A stretch of 64,000 bases of DNA, taken from Takashimella koratensis. Its lineage: Eukaryota; Basidiomycota; Tremellomycetes; Trichosporonales; Tetragoniomycetaceae. Position numbers and translations under genes: made by a program. How positions within the stretch are numbered: position 1 is the stretch's first letter; the number at the start of each line of letters is the position of its first letter. The notes under the pieces were generated by a model that searched no databases, had not been told where the DNA came from, and was given only the letters and a program-made list of their open reading frames with translations. Location of the stretch: assembly GCA_003116875.1 (NCBI GenBank), contig BCKT01000003.1, positions 1,745,185 through 1,809,184 on the forward strand. Reading direction: 5' to 3'. Shown in pieces: positions 31,015-43,966 of the stretch.

Positions 31015-34000
31015 ATGTCCATCAAGCGGACCTCACAACAGGTTGCTTCATCATCTTCGCCTACATCTCCCGTCGACGTCGATAGTAACCGCTCAGAGCG
31101 CACAAAGCATGCTCGCGTCGATCTTGGACAATCAGGACCTAGACCACCCCAATCCACCTCTCGTCCCGCTTCTCTCGATTCTCCTCCGCCGCCCCCTTCC
31201 AAGCCATCAAAACCTCTACCGGCAGCGGCAATACCTCCGCCTTCCGAACCTCCTAACCTCGCAAGTAAGATACCTTTCTCTCTTCTCTCTGCTCAATCTA
31301 ACATCCCTTCTGCTTGGGCGCTGACATCTGCACTCCTGTTTACCTACAGCCAACTCTGTCATTGTCTCGGCGCAAACGATGTCAACGCAACCTCCCTTGT
31401 CCCTACCCACAATTGAAACTTTGACTACATCGTCTGGCTTTCACCTATCCAGCACTATCGCTCCAGCACTCATAGCCACCTATGTCGGATCACTACGAAA
31501 CGATCTCACGCTTCACAATGCCGTTTATACCTACACCACCCTCTCATATGCGTCGACGTCGGAGGTTTCATCTTCATCTGTGATGGGGAAGAAACGACCT
31601 CAGCCGCCTCCCGACCTCTACACCTGCATATTGGACATGCCCCAGAACTGCCCAGTGCGCTCCACCGTATCGACGCCACCAGGACACCGATCAAAGGCCC
31701 TCGCGAAACAAAGCGCTTCCTTCAACATGCTTATCGCTCTTCTCGGTGCCAAAGAGGTCGATGACGATTTCTCCCCCACCCCGACCGCCCCCACACCTCG
31801 TGCCAAGCCCCGCGCGCCGACGAAGCAGTCTGCCTCGTCCTCATCCAGTACACCGGCTAATGGAGCGCAACTGGCGGCAACACATGGCGTCATCGGCGCT
31901 GTCTCGGGTACAATCGTCGCTGGCGGCAGCTTATCCCCACAAGCTCTTCGACCTCGCCATCTCGACAATCCCTCTGAACAGATCAAACTCGAGGCGCACA
32001 AATCCTTGCCGCCGAAAAAAATCGGCAGCACAGGTAGCATTGGCCTCGCCGACTATGCCTATCTCTCAAGATCATCCTTCTGGTCTACCGACCGTGATGA
32101 GAAGACCAACTCCAATCGCACTGAATGGTACCCCACCGTCTTGAAACTCGTCTTCGGGCCTCCACACGAAGATCGCGGCGAAAGCTGTCGGTCGCTTGTT
32201 CTTCTTTCCCGACAACCGTTGCCGTTCTTCAAGACGTCGCCCACGTATCAAGTCGACGTTTCATTTTCGGGGGTCGAAGCACACTTTGCTCTCTCACAGA
32301 CGACTCTGAAACAGCCCTTGTCCGTCCCCATGTTGACCGCTCTGTTCACTTGGAACCAAACGCTTTTCAGAGCGTTGATGAATCGGCCACTCCAATCGAC
32401 CATAGATGCCACTGGCCTGCTCGTACTCCCCCTCGTCTCGGGATACGCCGCGGAATTCACCTCGGGCACATTGCGCGACATCGACATCGACTGGTCGGCC
32501 TTCATGAAAGACCTCAGCTCAACATCCTCCCCTCTGAACCTCGACGACCACAAAGCACTCCTTGGCCAACTCTCCGACGGCATGCTGACCGGTCCTGCCG
32601 AGTTTTCTCGACGATGGGTCGCCAATAAGGTCAGATTCGACCTCACCCCACTCTCGCCACACCCCGACCACCCCGAGCGTACCTTTGAGCAAGTCATCTT
32701 CTCGCACGAACAGAACGAGTTTCGCTATGGCGAAACCACCAGCCTGGACTACCTCGACCAGCCAATCGTGGAAGGCGAGCATGTTGTTGGCCCAAAGAGC
32801 GGCGGGTACGTCGGTGCGACAGTGACTCAGAAACTCTTGAACCGCCTCGTCGTTCCGGAGCTGTACCAGTTGCATGTGATCGCCGCCAGCGTCTTCCGTA
32901 CGGCTACCGCCATCCCAAGCCTTTTGACAGCACTCGACGACCTCTTACTCGCTGCCGAGCTCAACACTAGGTTCTTCAACGGCGAGCTTGACCCCGACCT
33001 TGCGCTCGAAGCCATCACCTGTCCCGCGACCAAGGCAATACCAGGACAGCGGCACTATGAGCGTCTAGAGATCCTCGGCGATACGTTACTCAAGTTTGTG
33101 ATCTCGGTGGACATTTTCACCCAGTCGGAACCGGCATCGAACAACGGCAGTAGCGTAGGCTTGGCCGGGCAAGTTGCCTCCACGCAGGCCGCCGCATCGG
33201 AAGGGATGATGACCCACAACCGACATCTCATCGTCAGCAACCGCGCGCTACAGCAGTTCTTCATCCAGTCAGGCATGTTACCGTACATCCGCAGCCAGGT
33301 CAAGCGAGCAAAGGACTTTATCCCTCCAGGATGGGAAATGGAGAATGGGCAAACGAATGGCAAGGAAGTCAAGGTGTTCTTGGGAGACAAGGTCGGTCGG
33401 ATTTGCTCAGCTAGATAACGATCAACATCCCTTTAGCTGATGTCTACGAATACAGACAATCGCGGATGTTTCAGAATCATTGATCGCTGCGTCGTACCTC
33501 TCTACCGGAAAGTCTATCCAAGGCGCACTCAACGCTATGCATGTGATTCGGATCCCGACTCAACTCAGGAGATGGGAGGACATCAAAGACCGACTGCCTC
33601 GTCGATCGGAAAAGCGGAACAAGAACACGGAACCGCTCACTGTTCTTGGATACACTTTCAAGGATGCGAAGGAAGGTCGCAAGGCGTTAGTGAGTTGCCG
33701 GCCCTAGCTTCAATGACTCCGTTGGATAGAGCTCACATGTATGCTCTCACCCCATCAGAGTCTGTCTACCGACTCTGCTGCTCAGTCCCGGTTCCAACGA
33801 CTCGAATTTGTCGGCGACGCGATCCTGGATTATCGTGCGTACTTCAGTCAGCGAAGAGGCTGTACTGACCATGGCGGCAACAGTCGCATTGAAGAACCTG
33901 TGGCTGGATCATCCTGAATTAGGCCCGGCCGAACTTACGAGGATGAAGCATTCTCGAGTCGCCAACGTGAGCATCTCACGCGCAAAGTCTGCTTATCCTG

Positions 34001-34730
34001 GTGACAAAAGCTGATGCCTGGGTGACTGTCAGAACGCTTTCGCAGCCTTCATGGTGCACTCCGGGATCGTGTGGCAGATCACCGACTTGGACGAGCAGCA
34101 GACCGCAGGGCGAGCGGATTTTGCGAACGCGTTGAACAAGGCGAAACGAATCGCAGACGAAGAATTTGAGCGCGGTGAGGGCGAGGCTGAGTACTGGTCG
34201 CATGTCCCTGTCAAGAAGGTTTGTCGTCGTCAAGCTACTGTGTGTGTGAGGAGCCATGGGCTAACGACCATATCAGTGGATCGGTGACGCTTTTGAGGCC
34301 ATATTTGCGCAGATCTTTATCGACTCTGGGTTCGACCTGTCCATTATCGAAAAGATTTACGAAAACGAGTACAAGCGATTTGTTGAGCCCTACGCCTCGG
34401 GTCCCGAGGAGAGAGATAAACATCCCAAGAGCATGTTTCTTGAAACAATGTCAAAACGAGGCTGCAAAGTGTGGCATATCTCAAAACGTGCATTGGCCGA
34501 AGGTGGACCCTACGCCAGCGATAGTGAGTGTTGCCTTCTTTCCCCATGTTTGGAGGAAGTGGTACTGACAATTGTTAGTTTTCATACACAATGAAAAAGT
34601 CGGATCGGAAGAGGCGTCAGCGCCTACTCTCGCCACTCGACGCGCGTGTGAAGCTGTCAACGCAAAGTTCAGAAACGGTAATCTTCTCCAGACGCTGTGT
34701 ACATGTCCCCAGCCGATCCGGAAGAAGTAG
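31015..34730 (+). CDS. Dicer-like double RNase III, no helicase domain visible
   Basis: RNA-interference endonuclease cutting dsRNA to siRNA. Eight exons (31015-31264, 31350-33391, 33456-33689, 33759-33834, 33884-33966, 34033-34218, 34277-34523, 34579-34730) total exactly 1090 codons. Residues 1-95 are Ser/Pro-rich and disordered. Residues about 130-215 resemble the Dicer dimerisation domain (C-P-V-R, then A-K-Q-S-A-S-F). RNase IIIa begins near 653 with Y-E-R-L-E-I-L-G-D-T-L-L-K-F; RNase IIIb near 856 with Q-R-L-E-F-V-G-D-A-I-L-D-Y, and its second acidic motif is W-I-G-D-A-F-E-A-I-F. A dsRBD-like end (A-T-R-R-A-C-E-A-V-N) closes the protein. RNase IIIa carries an insert of about 45 residues. 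The DExD/H helicase expected at the Dicer N-terminus is absent, and the upstream DNA to the divergent J-protein gene has no room for it. Reduced Dicers are known in Cryptococcus. A PAZ domain could not be confirmed by eye. Confidence 0.88.
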
Positions 34731-34860
34731 GCGAACACCATCAATGAAAATGACGAACATGTGTAACGATTTTGGTGTATACTGTCGGAAGGATAGACAC
34801 ATTTTCATCATTGTACATATTCATTCATGCATACAAGGCATATCATGGAAGTAAATGAAC

Positions 34861-36382
34861 TCAGACTTGACTCAGGAGCTCTGCGCGACGTTGAGGAGAA
34901 GGCGGGGACTTGAATGACGCCTGATTTGCGAACAAAGTGGCGGTTTCTTTGCACAGGTCCGCTGCGGCGAGTCAGCGTATTGATAAATTATCGACGGAAC
35001 CGCGGTGGAGGAACACTCACCGATGACCCAGGTGTACCCAAGCTTGTGCCAGGTAGCTGTCAACGCTCAGCAGGTTTTCCATAGACACATACCTCGCCGA
35101 AAAATGTAAACTCACCGATGTCCCCCCTCTGGTCAGCTTTATCCGACTCCACCTCGGGCGTAGCTGACGGCGAGCTCTTGGAAGCTGCGAAGAAACCCAT
35201 GCCCGTACGTTTCTCACGCAAGTGGTCCACCGCGGATTGGAGAGCGCCACCAGGGAGACGGAGACCGATCTCGGCGGTGACTACGTATGGACGTTGAAGG
35301 AAGGCATCAAGACGGGTAATTTCTGCGGGCGTCAGACTCAGACTCTTCGCTAGGTAGGCACTGGCACACATCGGATAGATAGGGACGTACCGTCGTCCTC
35401 GTCCAGAGAGACAGGAGAAGGCTCAAAGACTGGTATGTATTTGGGTTTCCCGACTTCCAGTGCGTCTCGAAACCATGGAGTCGACTCTAACGCTTCCGGT
35501 GACGGGTAGATGTCCGTCCCGACCTTCCAGACGCACCACTCTGCAGAACCAAAGTCAGCTTCAGACTTTGCTTCGCACGTGGAAGACACCTCACCGTGCG
35601 CGGGAACACCACGAGAGTTGCTCAAAGTCTTGACGACCTCGTACGCCGGTTTGATGACTCGGGCTTCTTTTCTGTGACCGTTAAGATCCGCGTGTATGAC
35701 TCCTGTTCGCTGCTTACTCACATGTCAAGAAACACGACCATGTCCAAATTCTCTTCCACGATGATGTTCAACAGCCCTGAGAGGTCGAGTAGTCGCTCAG
35801 ACCTGTGTGTTGTAAATGGTCAGACATAAGCTAGCATTGGCGAAGAGCAACTCACGTTTGTCGTCCTTGGGGATCTCTCAACCTCAAGTGCTCAAGCACC
35901 CCAGACCATGGGAGACTGCAGACTTCTGGATCGAGACCTATCCCCATCTCTATGTCAGCAAGCGAGTCTACCTGAGAGCTGCCTGCGTACCCTCTTTACC
36001 CAGGTGCTCGGCAATGTTGGTCACGCGTCCCAAAGTCGCATCGTGTTGCACAACTGATTCTGTTAGCTCTGACCGAAACTGTACGATAAAATAGCTATGC
36101 AACTTACTGGGGTGACCATCTGATGTGAGACGGAGGTCGACTTCAATACACAGCAGCCCGAACGCGGCTGCGACTATGAGGCTCTTCCGGCTCTAATCGG
36201 GTCAGGACACTCGTACAGCCATCATCGAGGCTTGAAGTCTTTCTGACACTCACGTTCTCTGGGACGTCACCACCATACAGTCCTCTATGGGCGGAGACAA
36301 CGAGAGTCTCGGGTTGTGGGGCACGGAACAGGTCGAGGATCGACTCGGTGCCGACCGTTACGGGGGTTACCGCGATCGTCAT
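34861..36382 (-). CDS. Glycerophosphodiester phosphodiesterase (GDPD) family protein
   Basis: TIM-barrel phosphodiesterase family acting on glycerophosphodiesters. Ten exons: 36382-36254, 36192-36108, 36053-36000, 35937-35856, 35802-35722, 35671-35595, 35540-35391, 35322-35116, 35056-35021, 34961-34861. Family residues are S-A-H-R-G ... P-E-N, I-E-V-D-L-R-L-T-S-D-G, and V-Q-H-D-A-T-L-G-R, giving the catalytic His, the metal-binding Glu-x-Asp and the second His. V-V-F-L-D-I-K marks a following barrel strand and G-Y-T-W-V-I a late one. No signal peptide or membrane span, so intracellular. A Ser/Glu-rich loop near T-P-E-V-E-S is unusual. Convergent with the Dicer-like gene, 130 bp between stops. 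Substrate not deducible. Confidence 0.8.
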
Positions 36383-37473
36383 CGTGGTGGACCTGCAGCT
36401 GGGCGCCGTAGGGAGAGGTAGAAAGAAATAGGCAGGGATGAGTGCGAGAACTTGATGAGGCTGCGGTGTTCGTCAGGCCGGCCTTGTGAAAATGGGAAAT
36501 GGGGACTGTGTTGCTCGCGTGCACTCTTGCCCTGGTCGGCATTTTGAGCAAAAGGCCACTCATGGCGGGTATCTGTCCCTATGGTGGTCCTCTCAAACCC
36601 GACCAGCTACTACTTGCTCTTCCTGGCAGTCCAATACCACAACTCTCATGGTTCGGGAGGTGCGAAGATTCTCCTATGAACGTGCATCGTTGTAGCTGCG
36701 CAAGAGAGTGGAAAAACCAAGGTCGAAACTTCATCGTTTCTCCATTTCTGCACTGGTTTCTCCACTCTCCTCTTGTGCTAATGTTGGACCAACGTGACCA
36801 TTGGACGTTTATGTTGAGCGCAGATCTCAAGGTGCGGAGGAGATAGGAAGGACGAACGTGATTGGAGAAAGCTCGGAGAAACCGTGTTCTTCATCTCCGG
36901 CCTTTACGCTAATTTCTTCCACGTTCCGACGCGTGCCGCCCCGCGCCCACAGCCTATAGAATCCGGAGAAATAGTTGAGATCTCGGACTCACAGGCACGT
37001 GCAATCGGCTTCCGCAGTTTTTTTTTTCTTTTCAGGCATGAGATTGAAGACCGAAGAGTCTGACGATACCTCGATTGCTATTACATTAGCACTTGTTCAC
37101 GAGGTTTTTCAGTCTGTAACGACATTGTCGCAGTATAGCTTGAGAACGTGGTCAACGTTTCTCTTCTCTACACCCGCCTCTCATTCCGACCGACGTTGCA
37201 CGACGCTCTCCAAGGTTTCTCCACCGGCAATGATCAGCACGAAAACACCAAGCACGAGATTTCTCCACCTGCTTGATTGATTGATCTCACGGGTCTGTAC
37301 CTCTCCGCGCCTTGGTTTCTCCACCTCGACGCTCTGCAACGTTCTTAACGAATACGACGCCTGCTCCACCGTTTTCACTGCTTCGACGTTGGAGCCTTGG
37401 TCTCAGCTATATAAACAGCGCATCGGCTACCTGTCCTTCCGAGTCTGACCACCCCAGTAAATCTCTCAGCGAC
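36383..37473. other. Intergenic region, divergent promoters of the GDPD and sugar-permease genes
   Basis: About 1.1 kb, including short T-rich runs near 37019-37029. No supported gene. Confidence 0.4.
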
Positions 37474-40148
37474 ATGTCGAGCACTACCTCTGCCAGCGAA
37501 GAGAAGACCCTTGGTCTCGGTGACGATGTCCCCGGTACGTCACCGGCTCCAGCACCCTCACTGCCCACCTTTCTTACCTCCCCATCACCTCGTGTCCGAC
37601 TGGCACGGCTCTCGACTCTCTTTGTTTATTGACACCTATGCAGACCTCTCCAACGGCGCCGACCTTCACGAGTCCACCTTGGACGCTATCAAAGCCGAAC
37701 ATGCGGAGAAGGACATGCCGCTATGGCAAGTCTTCTACGTCTACCGTAAAGCTATTGGCTGGTCGATTGCTGTTTCCTTCTGCCTCATCATGGAGGGGTA
37801 CATGACCAGTGGTAGGTGTCACGTACAAGATCAAGTCGGACAAGTGAGTCTGCTGACTGCAGTTTAGTGCTCGGAAACGTCAGCGCGTACCCGCTCTACC
37901 GTGAGAAGTTTGGTGTCTACACCGGCCCGACCAACGGCTACCAAGTCACCGCTGCCTGGAGCTCGGCCGTCAGCCAAGGTTCGACCGTCGGTGTTATCCT
38001 GTACGTCAGCGCCTGGATTCTTCTAACCTCCTCTGTCCTCTCCCGAGCTCTCTCACTCAGGATTTTTTTTCCCATGAGCTGACCTGGTGTCGTTGGCAGG
38101 GGTGTCTTCATCGCGTCGTGGATGCAGGATATTTGGGGATACCGAAGGACAATTCAGCTCAACCTGATCCTGATCACCGGTTTCATCTTCGTCACCTTCT
38201 ACGCGCCCAACGTCAAGATCCTTTTCCTCGGTAACGTCAGTCTCCCCCTTTCCCCACCGTTCCCTTTCGATGCTGCACATATCGACTTCAATTGCTGATT
38301 TCGCTTCAGCTCCTGTGTGGTTTCCCTTGGGGTGCTTTCTCCTCTTGCGCTGTCGCATACGCCACCGAGATCTCGCCTGTCAAGCTTCGTGGATACCTCA
38401 CGACGTGAGTCAGCCCTTCCTACAAAGGTAGCCGAGATGGTTTAGCTGACATGTAGGCAGTTACGTCAACATGTGTTGGTTGATTGGCCAGATCATCGCT
38501 GCTGGCGTCGCTCTTGCTCTTGAGAACCGCACCGACGAATGGGCCTACAGGGTATGTCTCTACCCATTCTCCTCTATGTACCCACCTTTTTCACCTCTTG
38601 GTTGTTCGGCCCTGACACTACGTAGATTCAATTCGCGATCCAATGGATATTCCCCGTCCCTATCTTCATCGCCGTCACTTTCGCCCCTGAAAGTCCTTGG
38701 TTCTACGTCAGGAAGAACAAGCTGAAGGAGGCGGAGCGGATGGTTCAACGTCTCGCTGCGGACGGGAACGAGGTTTCCCCCGCTGACGTGGTGGCGATGA
38801 TGGTAAGTCAGAGGGGACCTTACCAACGATACTGTCTCTAAAGGCTTCATCGACCGATAATTTGCTGATACTGGCTAGGTCCGCACCAACCGTATCGAAG
38901 TCGAGACCCGTGAGGGCACGAACTACTGGGTGAGTAATATATGCGCGGTTCCACGATTCTCTACAAGCTATACGGCCCTGTAACACCTGTGGCAGCCGCT
39001 AACAGTCCGCACAGGACTGCTTCAAAGGTCCCAACCTCCGCCGAACTGAGATTGCCTGCGTCGCCTGGATGTCTACCGTCCTTGCTGGATCCAGTTTCGC
39101 CAATCACCCGGCCTACTTCCTTGAGCAAGGTGAGTACTCTCCTCTTCTCCCATCTCTGCCTTGAAACAGTCTAGCACAGAGCTCGTGAAAGTGTGGCTGA
39201 CTTGCGCTTTGTAGCTGGTCTCTCTACTACCGCTGCGCTCCAGGTCAACCTCGGACAACGTGCCCTTGCTATGATTGGCACTATCCTTTCCTGGGTCGTC
39301 ATGACCGTGAGTCTCCCTATATGCATCTACGGTCTTCAATCAAAAGACAACTGAGAGCTGAAACTTGACCTCGTAGCGCTTCGGTCGCCGAAACACCTTC
39401 ATTTGGGGTCTGATTGGTGATGCTCTTTGGTACATTTACTCGCCTCTCACTCATATGGTCTTGAACGGACATTTAAGCTGATTTGGAACAGTTTGCTCAT
39501 TGTTGGTATCCTTGCGATCCCAGGTCAAACGCAGGTTGGACCAAGGTGAGTATTGACATTGAGGTCTTGCCGGAATCGGATACTGATGAGGTGTAGATGG
39601 GGTGAAGCTGCCATGATCTTGCTTTGGGTCTTCATCTGGGACTTTTCCGTCACTGTCAGTCAATCTTGCCTGAAATAGGGCCATTATCCCACGGACGAGG
39701 ATCTGAGCTAACCTCTCACCATCTTAGGTCACCGCCTACGCCATCGTTGGTGAGACTTCATCGACTCGTCTACGCGCACGGACAGTTGGTCTTGCTCGTG
39801 CAATGTACGATGTCATCGGGATCCCGATCGGTATTATCGAGACATACCAGGTAAACGCCTCCGCTTGGAACTGGAAAGGTCTCTCCGGTTTCTTCTACGT
39901 AAGTCCCTGTTCTTCCTGCCTGATTTTCTAAACTTCCAAACCATCTGTTCCAAACCATCGAATTGAAAGATGACAAGTACTGACGTGATCGACAGTTTGG
40001 GACATGCCTCATCGCTATCGTTTGGGCATACTACCGTCTCCCCGAGATGAAGGGTCGAACCTTCCGAGAACTTGATATCCTTTTCGAGCGCAACATCCCC
40101 GCTCGCGAGTTCCACAAGACTGAGATCAAGGATGAGGATGAGTCGTAG
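37474..40148 (+). CDS. MFS sugar permease, alpha-glucoside/maltose transporter type
   Basis: Plasma-membrane proton symporter of the fungal sugar-porter family, about 530 residues in some 15 short exons (first 37474-37534, last 39996-40148). Twelve hydrophobic spans can be followed. Family marks are G-Y-M-T-S-V-L-G-N in TM1, W-G-Y-R-R-T between TM2 and TM3, [23 protein letters not shown] (the sugar-porter loop), P-E-S-P-W-F after TM6, R-F-G-R-R-N, and [17 protein letters not shown] at the C-terminus. The TM1 block and C-terminal consensus resemble the MAL/AGT alpha-glucoside subfamily rather than hexose transporters; this is inferred. Cytosolic N-terminus is acidic; the tail is charged (D-E-D-E-S). 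ATG 37474 is the first in the transcript-like leader. Confidence 0.88.
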
Positions 40149-40930
40149 TCGTTCAAGATGGAATGATGTTGGGGTTTGGACCTCGAAAAATGCACTGCGG
40201 TTTGGGTATAGATCTCTGAGGAGAGGAGGCTTGATCATAGACCTGTCCAGAGGGATTTCTGGACGTCTTAGAGAAGTAGTTATAGAATGCTTCTGCGCTT
40301 TTTGGTTTATAGATGTGAGATGGGATATGCTAGGAGGCTTAGAGACCAGAACGGGGTGAGACATCCAGGGAACCAAAAGGCGATCCGTGGCCTTTTTTCA
40401 TGCCATCGTCTGACAGCTAACAACAATCTGGCTTTAAGCAATGGTTTTGACTGCCCAAGAGGCGGAACCCCCCTCCCCGCGCATTTTGAGAGACGGCTGT
40501 TCGGGGTTTATATCTCTTTTTCCGTAGAGGATCAAGAACATGCAATGTATTTCATAAGCCCGTGCAACCGACAGGGGTATCTAGATAACCAAGACAGACT
40601 GCGCTAGAGGTAGACAAGATATCGGAACAGATATCTCCAGTAGAGCTAGAAAGGACACGGAGATACGAGGGGCACTTGCGGATCTCAGTCCTACACAGAC
40701 GCTGCGACACGGTCAATTTGACCCTCTTCCAGACGCAGTAAAGATCTTCTAGCCCCCTGGACTTCCCGCCGGTCTCTATATCCGACCGACGACCAGCTTT
40801 GCCCTTTTCCGTAATGCATCATGAACACCAACCACCGCGACCCCATCCTCCCGTCCATCCCCGAACCCAGCCCACCCAACCAGATCCAACCTGACCTAAC
40901 CTATCTCATGTTCGCCTTCGCGTATCGGCT
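40149..40930. other. Convergent 3' spacer
   Basis: 780 bp between the stops of the permease and the glycosyltransferase. No gene recognised. Confidence 0.4.
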
Positions 40931-43837
40931 CTACTCGACAATATCCTTGCCGCGGAGCTGATAGCTCGCCGCGTCCCGATCCGACGCCATCAACCTGGCG
41001 AGCTCTAAGAACATTCGGAACTGATACGATGTCATATCCTCTCTTCGCCAGAAGGTCTTGCTCCAGATTTTCCCTTCTTGGCCGATTTGTTTCCCGATCT
41101 CATCGTGTTCTCGGAAGAAAGTGAGGACGTCGTACAAGTCGGTCAAGTCGGCTTTGAGAGGGATGTAGTGGACCCCTGTAGTCACGTCGATGTCAGTGAA
41201 CGTCCGCAGCCCCGGTGGGGAAAAGAGGGTAACCAGAGTGGAGAAAATCAAGGAAAGCAAATGATAGGACCACACGCACAAGGTTGGATTCGGTCAGTGT
41301 ACCATTCTGGGAAGATGGTCGATTTGAGGATGGCCGAGTTGGTCGACATGAGACGCTTGAACCGCGCCGACCAGCCGTTGCCGTCAATGTCGAGGAGGTA
41401 TTTGTAGCTTGGTGCGAGAGTCAGTATTGGATGTTATCGATGAAACTCAGGCCAAGCGATGTGGTATGGGGACGAGGCAAAGGGACAGAGCAACGAGCGA
41501 TATACTTACTGGTTACCAGCCTGCCAATCCTTCCTTCCCAAAAATTTGTACGTCTGCTTGATATGATCGCAAACCTCGGGATCACACTGAATTGGTTGAT
41601 CGACAAATCCAACATCGACGAGCTCGGCATTGAGCTCTGACCATGGCTGAGGTACGGGTTCACCGACCGGTGCGCCGGGGAGACCGACGTCGTAGACGGG
41701 GAGTTTGCCGATACTTTGAGAAGTGTGTTGGACCAGGTTGATACGTTGTGAAATGTCTGCGAGGAGTTAGTGAAATTCTGAACGGGATCGCGAAGGCGCG
41801 TGACGAAGCAGACGAGATGGACAGAAAGTGAAGGGGTATCAGGAGGTAGTGAACGGCATGCTGAGGACTCACTCCACGGAACCGTGTCCTTGAAGTAGAT
41901 ACCCGTGTTCTTCCCTCGCCACATCATCCGACTCTCCTCCTTTTCCTCCCACTCTGGGTCCTTGCCCACGTCCTCTGTCCATGCCTCTTCAGCAACCTGT
42001 GTCGATCACATTAGCTTCTACACGTACTTCACAAGACTGTGCACCCGCTGCAGGGTCTTGAAAACCTCCTGGCAGCGGTCACAAATCGTAGCGGGACTCA
42101 CCGCAAGGACGTCCGAGTGTAACGGAGTCTTGCACATCGCGAGAACCGGGTAAAGCTTGGCGTGGGGGCCGGGGCCTTTGCCGTGACCTGACAAGAACCC
42201 AGCGAGATGGACCGTTGTCGGGTGGATGCACGGGTCCATCGCCCTATGAAAATCCATGTCAGCTCGTCCCCAAGCATTTCGTCGAATGAGGTAATAATGA
42301 AAGACACAGAGTGTATAGCTTAGGGGTCCGAGGATGGTGATGGAGCAGGCCCTCCACACTCACGCCTTGTGGTCCCAGATAAAGCTCTTGTTCGTCTGCC
42401 ACATCTCTTCGAGGTCTGGGTACTTCTTCACATTGTACGACTGTCGAAGCGGCTTGTGAGGCGCGCAAGCTGAAGCCCAGCCAAGGTGAGCGGTATCGAT
42501 CTCGATATCTTCCGCGACGAGGTCTGTGGATTGATAATGGTCAACGCTAAACGCGCGGTAAGATGCCCTGTCATGACTCACACTCTCCCAACGAAGCTGC
42601 GTCCTCCATTGCGCTTTTCTGGAATGCCAAGCAGCATGTCAGCACACTACTTTTCCACACCTCAGACTGCTACATCTCGATCGCTTTTGCGTCTGACCCA
42701 TCTCCCACTCGATCTCCAACACCAATTTCTCCATCTCAGTACTCACGTAATCGTGTCCGACAAACTGCCACGGCACGTCGTGCGAGTAAAACACAACCTC
42801 GACCTCTTCCAACTGATCTTCAATGCCCTTGAGGAGCGCCTTCTGTGCCTCTACACGCTCGAGCAAAACCTTCTTGTGGCCCGGGACGAGGTCCTTCTCG
42901 GTGAAAGTGTAGGTGCATTCGGCGGAAGACCCACGTGGCCGCTTCGCGCCTGGGCAGGAGAGGACGTACATGTCTTTCTTAGCGGCTGCTTCGGCGCGAA
43001 GAGCTTTCAGCTCCTTCGAGGGAAGTGCCCAGAAAGGTTCGAGGTCGTCGTGCTGAGCATACGAGTCAGTAGAGGTCAAGCGTTGGTTGAAGAGAAGCGA
43101 GCCCGCAGCGACATCTGCTTTTTCGATGCAAAACTCCCACAGGATCATGACCTAGCTAGATGTTCCCTTCACGAGTTATTGAAAGCACTCACAATCTGAT
43201 CGTATTCGTCTGGGAGCTGAATCTTGTTCTGTTTTGCCCAAGCCCACCACCTATCGAACCCTTTTGGCGGTGCGCGGCCGTACCTTCTTCTGTACTCGTC
43301 AACCGCCTGAGCGAGCGTTCTGCTCTGCCTGTCCATTTTGTCGTTCCATGCTGCGCGCGCGGTATCCAGGAGGTCGTAGATCGGGTGTTGCGCTTTCGTG
43401 TTGGGCATCAACAACCCGTTGGCGAGGTATTTGTGTTCTGCTGATTCCACCTTGGACGAGCCCGTTTTCGACCCGCTGCTCCCTCCCCGCAGCCAGCTGG
43501 AGTCCTGGTTGTCCTGAATGACGAGCCCGCCCGCATGGGCTTTGGAGCCGCCTATGCTCGACCCCGAGTGTTTCCCTGCGTTGTTGGACCCGGCGTTGGC
43601 AGGAGTGCGTGGAGACTGCGCGCGGATACGACCGTGTCCGTCGTCGTCCGTGTCCCGCCCGATCAAGGGACGCTGTAAGAGACCTGTGAGGGAACGCCGT
43701 GGAGTTGAGAGTGGAGAGGAAACATCGTCGTCGATGTGGGTGATGTGTCGAAGGATGAAGTAAGGGCAGAGGATGAGGAAAGTGAGGACAGCGATGGAGC
43801 GGAGAGATCGCTTGGGGATTGGGATCCTGAGCGGCAT
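40931..43837 (-). CDS. GT90 / CAP10-type glycosyltransferase
   Basis: Golgi type II membrane glycosyltransferase of the family that includes Cryptococcus CAP10 and the beta-1,2-xylosyltransferase Cxt1. Multi-exon, start ATG 43837, stop TAG at 40931. A basic N-terminal tail is followed by one membrane anchor (about residues 14-31, I-A-V-L-T-F-L-I-L), then a Ser/Gly-rich stem to about 120. Catalytic-domain marks: F-D-R-W-W-A-W-A-K, D-E-Y-D-Q-I joined across an intron to H-D-D-L-E-P-F-W-A-L, D-M-Y-V-L-S-C-P-G-A, M-M-W-R-G-K-N-T-G, then the hallmark L-D-I-D-G-N-G-W-S-A-R-F-K-R-L ... F-P-E-W-Y ... P-W-V-H-Y-I-P-L. Family members make capsule or cell-wall/glycolipid xylose linkages; the acceptor cannot be read from sequence. 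The 5' flank is a strong purine/pyrimidine tract. Confidence 0.87.
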
Positions 43838-43863
43838 AGTGTGCGGGAGAGTGGTGCGGTGAT

Positions 43864-43966
43864 GCCAAGGAGGAAAGGGAGAGGAAGAAGACGAGGGAGA
43901 GGGAGGGGAACGAGGCTAGGTGGGAGAGGGAGGGGGAGAAAGGAGGTGAGGAGGAGGAGCGACGCG
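43864..43966. repeat. Purine-rich GA tract upstream of the GT90 gene
   Basis: Nearly pure G/A on the plus strand, hence a CT-rich leader on the GT90 sense strand, a common promoter/5' UTR feature in basidiomycetes. Confidence 0.6.
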
